From an uncultured Clostridia bacterium (GTDB lineage: Bacteria > Bacillota > Clostridia > Christensenellales > Pumilibacteraceae): a stretch of 64,000 bases of DNA. Below, piece by piece: positions 59,973-64,000 of this stretch. The notes below the pieces were generated by a model. It ran no database searches. It was not told the origin of the DNA and was given only the letters and a program-made list of their open reading frames with translations. Made by a program: the position numbers and the translations under genes. The stretch is taken from contig CAMUKG010000002.1 in assembly GCA_947089425.1 (NCBI GenBank), positions 148,194 through 212,193 on the forward strand, read 5' to 3'. Positions within the stretch are counted from its first letter, which is position 1. The number at the start of each line of letters is the position of its first letter.

Positions 59973-61117
59973 TGCCGCTTCTTAAATGCAGTGCTGGAAA
60001 AGCAAAACCGCAATCGGCTATTGGGTACATAACAAACCCGAATAAAGCGGAAATAGTCTCGGTTAGAAATCTTTTCGAGGACGAGGACTACGCAAAGCAG
60101 TTTGAGGAAACCGCGGCATTGTACGGAAAAGGCAAAGGTTATAATGAGCGCAAGTATTATCATTTCAAACTGTCGTGTGCACGGCAAGATAACCTTACTC
60201 CGCAAGAAGCTCATAAGTTTGCGGAAGAAGTTGCGGCAAAATTATTTCAAGATTACGAGTGCGTATTAGCCACGCATACGGATACCGATACCGTCCATAG
60301 TCACATTATAGTAAACGCCGTAGATCCGCTCACGGGAAAGAAGTTACAGTTCAGCCCAAAAGACTATATTGCAATGAAAGATGAAGTTAATCGTTTGGGA
60401 AAAGAACACGGCTATGCCGAAACGGACTTTCGCAAGCGCAGCAAGAACAGTCGCACTGCCGCAGAGAGAAAGATTATGCTCAACGGCGGTGTGTCTTGGA
60501 AAGAGGAATTGCGAGAAGTCATTGTCGAAGCTATCGGAAAATCTCACAACGAGCAAGAGTTCAAAGACTATCTCAAAACGTGTTACGGCGTCGAGATAAC
60601 AAGGAGCGGTAAAGATTATTCCTATCTGCATCCGCAAAAGCAAAAGCCTATCCGAGGGGCAAAGCTCGGTACAAACTACACAAAAAGCGAGGTATTAAGA
60701 AAACTTGGAGAACAAAATAACGGGCCAAAGTCCACAACCTATACAGGACGAGGATGCGGTTATATTCGAGAGCAACCTTCCGGCGCAGGCATTGTGCGAA
60801 CAAGTAGATCTACTCACCGCGGAAGCGCGGGAAGGGCTATTGTACAAAGCCTTGACTGTATCGAACGCGAAATGCAACAAATTAGTTTCGGAGCAGAATG
60901 CGCGAATCGAGGAACTGACGCAGCAAGTGAAGAACGTAAAATGGAACGTCGTCGGGCTCGAGAGCGATTTGAACGAAAACAACGAGAAAATGCTGAAAGA
61001 CTTGCAACAGAGCAACAACAATCTGTTGGAGAATCTGAGAACGACGATTCGGCAAATAACGGAAGTTGCGACACAAATACAAGCCGAAATAACAATAGCT
61101 ACGGCAAAGGCGACTGA
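59972..61117 (+). CDS. mobA: MobA/MobP-type relaxase
   Basis: Nicks one strand at oriT and pilots it into the recipient. The catalytic-Tyr region reads SAIGYITNPNK near the N-terminus and the metal-binding histidine motif is THTDTDTVHSHIIVN (His102, His109, His111). The C-terminal 120 residues are hydrophilic, Arg/Glu/Gln-rich and without a recognisable domain; this is where another gene overlaps in a different frame. No conjugation (T4SS) genes are present in the window, so the element would need a helper. Confidence 0.92.
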   Translation: MPLLKCSAGKAKPQSAIGYITNPNKAEIVSVRNLFEDEDYAKQFEETAALYGKGKGYNERKYYHFKLSCARQDNLTPQEAHKFAEEVAAKLFQDYECVLATHTDTDTVHSHIIVNAVDPLTGKKLQFSPKDYIAMKDEVNRLGKEHGYAETDFRKRSKNSRTAAERKIMLNGGVSWKEELREVIVEAIGKSHNEQEFKDYLKTCYGVEITRSGKDYSYLHPQKQKPIRGAKLGTNYTKSEVLRKLGEQNNGPKSTTYTGRGCGYIREQPSGAGIVRTSRSTHRGSAGRAIVQSLDCIEREMQQISFGAECANRGTDAASEERKMERRRARERFERKQRENAERLATEQQQSVGESENDDSANNGSCDTNTSRNNNSYGKGD

Positions 61118-61352
61118 CGAAGCGAGTATCAGATTCAATAAACGCATAAACGAAGCCGCCGAAAAAGCTATTGTCAAGATAGATGAGCTGACAGCTGAAA
61201 CCACAAAGAAAGTCAAAGCCGTATGTAAGGAAGTAGATGGGATAAAGGATGAAATCCACTTCGAGCGCGGCTTTCGTAAATTCTTCTTTTGGGCAACGCC
61301 GGTACTGCTTTTCGCCCAAACCGTAGTAAGTATATTTTTATTATTGCAGTAA
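60705..61352 (+). CDS. MobB-like coiled-coil membrane protein overlapping mobA out of frame
   Basis: A 215-aa protein that begins at a TTG inside mobA and shares 413 bases with it in the +1 frame. It has a long coiled-coil section (about residues 55-185, many heptads such as NNENNEKMLKDLQQSNNNLL) and one C-terminal membrane segment (FFFWATPVLLFAQTVVSIF). Small mob operons of ColE1 and RSF1010 type also keep mobB inside mobA, and MobB there helps attach the relaxosome to the membrane. The unoverlapped 235 bases favour this being a real gene. GAGG lies 12 bases upstream of the TTG. Confidence 0.7.
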   Translation: MENKITGQSPQPIQDEDAVIFESNLPAQALCEQVDLLTAEAREGLLYKALTVSNAKCNKLVSEQNARIEELTQQVKNVKWNVVGLESDLNENNEKMLKDLQQSNNNLLENLRTTIRQITEVATQIQAEITIATAKATDEASIRFNKRINEAAEKAIVKIDELTAETTKKVKAVCKEVDGIKDEIHFERGFRKFFFWATPVLLFAQTVVSIFLLLQ

Positions 61353-61370
61353 AAAACTTTAACGAAACTC

Positions 61371-61399
61371 TTGACAAACCGTGTAAAATAGTGTATCGT
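61371..61399 (+). promoter_or_regulatory. Promoter of the tnpV gene
   Basis: A consensus TTGACA is followed after 17 bases by TATCGT. The -10 box overlaps the palindrome at 61394-61411. Confidence 0.65.
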
Positions 61400-61411
61400 A
61401 TATATACGATA
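61394..61411. promoter_or_regulatory. Perfect 18-bp palindrome over the -10 box (operator)
   Basis: TATCGTATATATACGATA reads the same on both strands and covers the -10 region. Its symmetry and position suggest a repressor site; the ribbon-helix-helix-like protein encoded at 61800 is one candidate binder. Confidence 0.65.
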
Positions 61412-61433
61412 TGAATATTTCGGGAGGTTTGTT

Positions 61434-61790
61434 ATGAATGTCGCGGAAGTTATGGCAAAAGCCGAAAATGGCGAAGGACTGACGGTTGAAGAAATCAAAG
61501 TTTACCAAGCTAATGTTAGACCGATACATCATGTTTACGCCAAGTACGGTACGCTTGCGAAGATGTATCTTGAAGACAAAGGAACACTTTGGACGGTACG
61601 GGATATACCCACTCTACTGCATGGCATAGACAGTGCGGCTGAACGGCTGTACGATGTTATTTATGATAAGTTAAGCAAGAGCGAACAGTTCAAGCGAACC
61701 GGCAATTATTTAGAGGACGTAAGGCGTATCGGCGAAATGCAACGGCTTATAGACGAAGAAATAAGAACCGAGCTGATCTACTCTATTTGA
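61434..61790 (+). CDS. tnpV: TnpV-like transposon-encoded protein
   Basis: Resembles the TnpV family found next to serine recombinases in Clostridial mobile elements. The shared patterns are a conserved YAKYGTLAKMYLEDKG start, LYDVIYDKLSKSEQFKRTGN and a terminal acidic helix (EEIRTELIYSI). The function of the family is unknown; a helper role in excision is often assumed. CGGGAGG precedes the start and an operator-bearing promoter lies upstream. Confidence 0.78.
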   Translation: MNVAEVMAKAENGEGLTVEEIKVYQANVRPIHHVYAKYGTLAKMYLEDKGTLWTVRDIPTLLHGIDSAAERLYDVIYDKLSKSEQFKRTGNYLEDVRRIGEMQRLIDEEIRTELIYSI

Positions 61791-61799
61791 GGTGTGAAT

Positions 61800-62009
61800 A
61801 TGGTTACGAGAAAAGAAGATACGCCGCAGAGAGTGGCAAACAGAAGATACGAAGAAAAGAACAAAGAAAAGCGTCAGGCAACAAGCGGTAATTTTCAGAC
61901 AATGATTCCCCGTGAGTTGTTTGACGAAATCACAGCGTTCCTTCGTGAACGTAATATGACGAAAGTAGACTTTATCAAAAAAGCCTATGAGATATTAAAA
62001 AATCAATAA
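61800..62009 (+). CDS. Small DNA-binding-like protein (ribbon-helix-helix type)
   Basis: A 69-residue basic protein. The first half is very Lys/Arg-rich (RRYEEKNKEKRQ) and the second contains TMIPRELFDEITAFLRERN and TKVDFIKKAYEIL, a pattern of the ribbon-helix-helix fold. The start is taken as ATG 61800 rather than GTG 61794, because GAGGTG ends six bases before it. It follows tnpV in one operon and is a candidate repressor for the palindrome at 61394. Confidence 0.7.
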   Translation: MVTRKEDTPQRVANRRYEEKNKEKRQATSGNFQTMIPRELFDEITAFLRERNMTKVDFIKKAYEILKNQ

Positions 62010-62089
62010 GATGAGTGTGACCCGACGAAGCGAACAGTTTGTCGGGCTATATTCTAAAAATAATCTAATAAGGAGGTAATACGCTATAA

Positions 62090-62206
62090 ATGATGAGAGA
62101 ACATAGTAGTTATATGGAAAAAGAACATTATATCCGTTCGGCAAAGAGAACATTGTATGCCGTAGCGCAAACAATGATTCGAGGTGAAATCTCAGCAAAG
62201 AAGTGA
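62090..62206 (+). CDS. Very small protein (38 aa)
   Basis: A short frame after a perfect AGGAGGT (12 bases upstream of ATG 62090; a second in-frame ATG at 62093). The peptide begins MMREHSSYMEKEHYIRS and is basic at its end. Its stop at 62206 lies inside the next gene, so the two overlap. I recognise no family; small proteins next to TnpV in related elements are called TnpW-like, but the match is not clear. Confidence 0.5.
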   Translation: MMREHSSYMEKEHYIRSAKRTLYAVAQTMIRGEISAKK

Positions 62207-62438
62207 TTATGTAAAGAAGAAGTTAAGTGCATATACAGGTAGCCCGAAGTATATTCCAAATTCAGATATTATCGCAGACGATACCATATTTTGCGATATG
62301 CAAACGGGCGAAGTCAAATCGGGAGTTCTGCATTACAGTGATAAGTTTATAGCAGAGTGCGCACAGCACCTTGCTTACTATCTACTTGACAATCCCGATA
62401 TAGTAAAACAAATGGAGACCGATTATGGAGACAACTGA
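62184..62438 (+). CDS. Hypothetical protein (84 aa) overlapping its neighbours
   Basis: An acidic alpha-helical protein (KYIPNSDIIADDTIFCDMQ, FIAECAQHLAYYLLDNPD). The only in-frame start that keeps the whole length is GTG 62184, within the 38-aa gene. Its end overlaps the recombinase start by 14 bases. The dense overlap is typical of compact element operons. Function unknown. Confidence 0.55.
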   Translation: MKSQQRSDYVKKKLSAYTGSPKYIPNSDIIADDTIFCDMQTGEVKSGVLHYSDKFIAECAQHLAYYLLDNPDIVKQMETDYGDN

Positions 62439-64000
62439 AAAAAGAACGGTAATTTATGCTCGGTATAGCTGTGAAAAGCAAACCGAGCAAAGCATTGAAG
62501 GACAGCTTCGCGTGTGTCATGAATTTGCCGAACGTAACGGATATATAATCGTGCATGAGTATATAGACCGTGCCGTATCGGGTAAGACCGACAAACGCGA
62601 ACAATTCCAGCAAATGTTAAAAGACAGCGCAAATAAAGAATTCAATTATGTGCTTGTATATAAGCTCGATAGATTCGCGCGCAATCGTTACGACAGTGCA
62701 ATAAACAAAGCGACACTCAAAAAGAACGGCGTAAAGGTTTTATCCGCTTGCGAGCAGATAACCGATTCGCCCGAAGGCATTATCCTTGAAAGCATGATCG
62801 AAGGCATGGCTGAATACTACAGTGCGGAGTTAAGTCAAAAAGTAAAGCGCGGCATGAGAGAATCGTGTTTGAAAGGAAATGCCGCGGGTATTCAGCCTAT
62901 TTTCGGCTATCGTATAGTGGATAAGAAATACCAAGTCGTTCCCGAAGAAGCCGAGATCATACGGAAAATGTTCGACGATTATGTAAACGGCACAACGATA
63001 AAAGAAATCAAAACTTGGCTTGACGAAAGCGGTATTCGTACACATAAAGGCAATCGTTTCTCATTCGGGCGCATTTCGGATATGCTTCGTAATCAAAAGT
63101 ATATCGGCAAATGCCAATATGCCGGCGAGGTGTATGACAATATTATTATGCCTATTGTGGACGAATTAACATTTAACCGCGCCCAAGAATTGCTTGTAGT
63201 AAATTCACACAAATCGGGACGAGTACGCGCCGGAGAAAAGTTTATATTAAGCGGCAAAATCATTTGTTCGCACTGCGGTGCACTATATAACGGCGAAAGC
63301 GGCACTTGCCGAAACGGAGATATTCACTATTTTTACAAGTGTCGGCGAAAAAAGGAGGGCAAAGATAAATGCTGTTCTCACGCCGTTCCCAAACAGGTTA
63401 TGGAAGATAGCGTTTATAAAGCCGTAATGTCGGCATTAAAGGACGAGGCGTTTTTGCGCCGCGTTGCCGAGCAAGCCGTTGAAATACATAACAGGCAAAT
63501 AACAGAAAAGCCCGAGCTTAAAATACTCAGGCGACAGCTTGCCGAAACGGAAGAGATGTTAAATAATATCACAATGGCGATTTGCAAAGGAATTTTCAAC
63601 GAATACACGCAAAACAAGATGAGTGAGCTAACGCTTCTCAAAACGCAACTTGTAGCGAAAATCGCCGACGAAGAGTCTAATAACATTAAGCCGTTGCAGG
63701 TTGAAATGCTAATGGATTTCTTTCATAAAAGCGTGCTCGCCATTGAATGTGCCGAAGACCCGACCAATCTCGACAAGCGTAAAAAGCTATTCGATGCGCT
63801 CATCAAAGAAATAATCTTCGACGGCGAAAAGTATTTGATTGTTCTTAAAACGAGCAATATACCCGACTATCCGACAACGGACGAACAAAAAGAAAAGTCC
63901 CGAGCCGAATGCGATGAACTTCGCACTCGGTTCGAGACACTTCGTTTTGGTGACCCTATCGGGAATCGAACCCGAGTTACCGCCGTGAAAGGGCGATGTC
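62425..64000 (+). CDS. Large serine recombinase (3' end beyond the window)
   Basis: Site-specific integrase/excisionase of the resolvase-invertase superfamily. The catalytic serine is Ser15 (YARYSCEKQ); VYKLDRFARNR follows, then the recombinase domain (GIQPIFGYRIVD), a zinc ribbon (ICSHCGALYNGESG and a second Cys set) and a coiled coil near the C-terminus. At least 525 residues are in the window without a stop. The last 17 or so codons run antisense through a tRNA-Glu gene, so the natural C-terminus depends on the integration junction. GGAG lies 7 bases before the ATG. Confidence 0.9.
   Translation, partial: METTEKRTVIYARYSCEKQTEQSIEGQLRVCHEFAERNGYIIVHEYIDRAVSGKTDKREQFQQMLKDSANKEFNYVLVYKLDRFARNRYDSAINKATLKKNGVKVLSACEQITDSPEGIILESMIEGMAEYYSAELSQKVKRGMRESCLKGNAAGIQPIFGYRIVDKKYQVVPEEAEIIRKMFDDYVNGTTIKEIKTWLDESGIRTHKGNRFSFGRISDMLRNQKYIGKCQYAGEVYDNIIMPIVDELTFNRAQELLVVNSHKSGRVRAGEKFILSGKIICSHCGALYNGESGTCRNGDIHYFYKCRRKKEGKDKCCSHAVPKQVMEDSVYKAVMSALKDEAFLRRVAEQAVEIHNRQITEKPELKILRRQLAETEEMLNNITMAICKGIFNEYTQNKMSELTLLKTQLVAKIADEESNNIKPLQVEMLMDFFHKSVLAIECAEDPTNLDKRKKLFDALIKEIIFDGEKYLIVLKTSNIPDYPTTDEQKEKSRAECDELRTRFETLRFGDPIGNRTRVTAVKGRC
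63949..64000 (-). tRNA. tRNA-Glu (anticodon UUC), 3' part only
   Basis: Reading the - strand from the window edge: anticodon arm TCGCC-CTTTCAC-GGCGG with anticodon TTC, a standard T-arm (CGGGTTCGATTCCCG) and a coded CCA at 63949. The 5' half lies outside the window. It abuts the recombinase gene and is the probable attachment site of the mobile element. The matching second copy of its 3' end (attL) was not found in the window. Confidence 0.9.

Noticed and set aside
60695..61498. - strand open frame opposite mobB
   Set aside because: Ser/Phe-rich antisense of a coiled coil, no ribosome binding site, and it would run through the tnpV promoter.
1..64000. Insertion sequences with DDE transposases and rRNA genes
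   Set aside because: None seen. The only recombinase is the serine recombinase at the right edge and the only RNA gene recognised is the partial tRNA-Glu.

Overview
The window looks like a Bacillota (Clostridia-type) chromosome, probably from a gut or rumen anaerobe. Support for this: about a dozen signal-peptidase-II lipoproteins, AGGAGG-type ribosome binding sites, TTGACA/TATAAT promoters, LacI and AraC regulators, BspA-type leucine-rich repeats, Ig-like BIG2 surface domains, and a mobilizable element with TnpV and a large serine recombinase. The exact lineage cannot be fixed from sequence alone. Bases 1-47.8 kb are moderately G+C-rich with a uniform codon style; bases 48.2-64 kb are visibly more A+T-rich and carry mobile-element and defence genes.

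Region 1 (1-18.8 kb) starts with the end of an oligopeptide ABC transporter (oppF). It then holds a glycan-use locus on the + strand: two SGNH esterase lipoproteins, two BspA-like repeat lipoproteins, a sugar-binding lipoprotein with two permeases (no ATPase gene), an unrecognised secreted protein coupled to a GH99-like lipoprotein, a LacI regulator and a class-C serine esterase. Region 2 (18.8-24.6 kb) is mixed: PHP phosphatase, M23 peptidase, XRE regulator with a small partner, a DUF4143 ATPase behind three 42-bp palindromic repeats, and an unknown protein. Region 3 (24.7-47.8 kb) is a second glycan block: a GH2-like protein that appears to have lost its catalytic residues, a propeller-like lipoprotein, an AraC regulator divergent from an SGNH esterase plus a complete binding-protein/permease operon, a second GH99-like protein, a giant repeat surface protein, GH78 rhamnosidase, an alpha/beta hydrolase and GH36 alpha-galactosidase. 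Together these suggest capture, deacylation and trimming of a rhamnose/galactose-containing glycan, uptake of oligosaccharides through CUT1 transporters that borrow an ATPase encoded elsewhere, and control by LacI and AraC proteins.

Region 4 (48.2 kb to the right edge) reads as an integrated mobilizable element. In order: a small protein behind a structured leader; an EcoRI-type methylase coupled to a DUF262-HNH nuclease; an N6-adenine methylase followed by a PD-(D/E)XK nuclease; a RhuM protein; an unknown protein; a large protein with the hallmarks of a two-barrel (QDE-1/RdRP/YonO-type) RNA polymerase; a probable oriT; MobC, MobA relaxase and an overlapping MobB-like gene; TnpV; small proteins; and a serine recombinase whose reading frame runs into the 3' end of a tRNA-Glu gene at the window edge.

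Most interesting signals: the polymerase-like protein with a D-Y-D-S-D motif; two poly-G tracts placed where slippage would switch a membrane anchor and a promoter spacer; the leader RNA whose last hairpin hides the ribosome binding site; and the palindromic operator array before the DUF4143 gene. All functional calls come from reading motifs; no database search was run.
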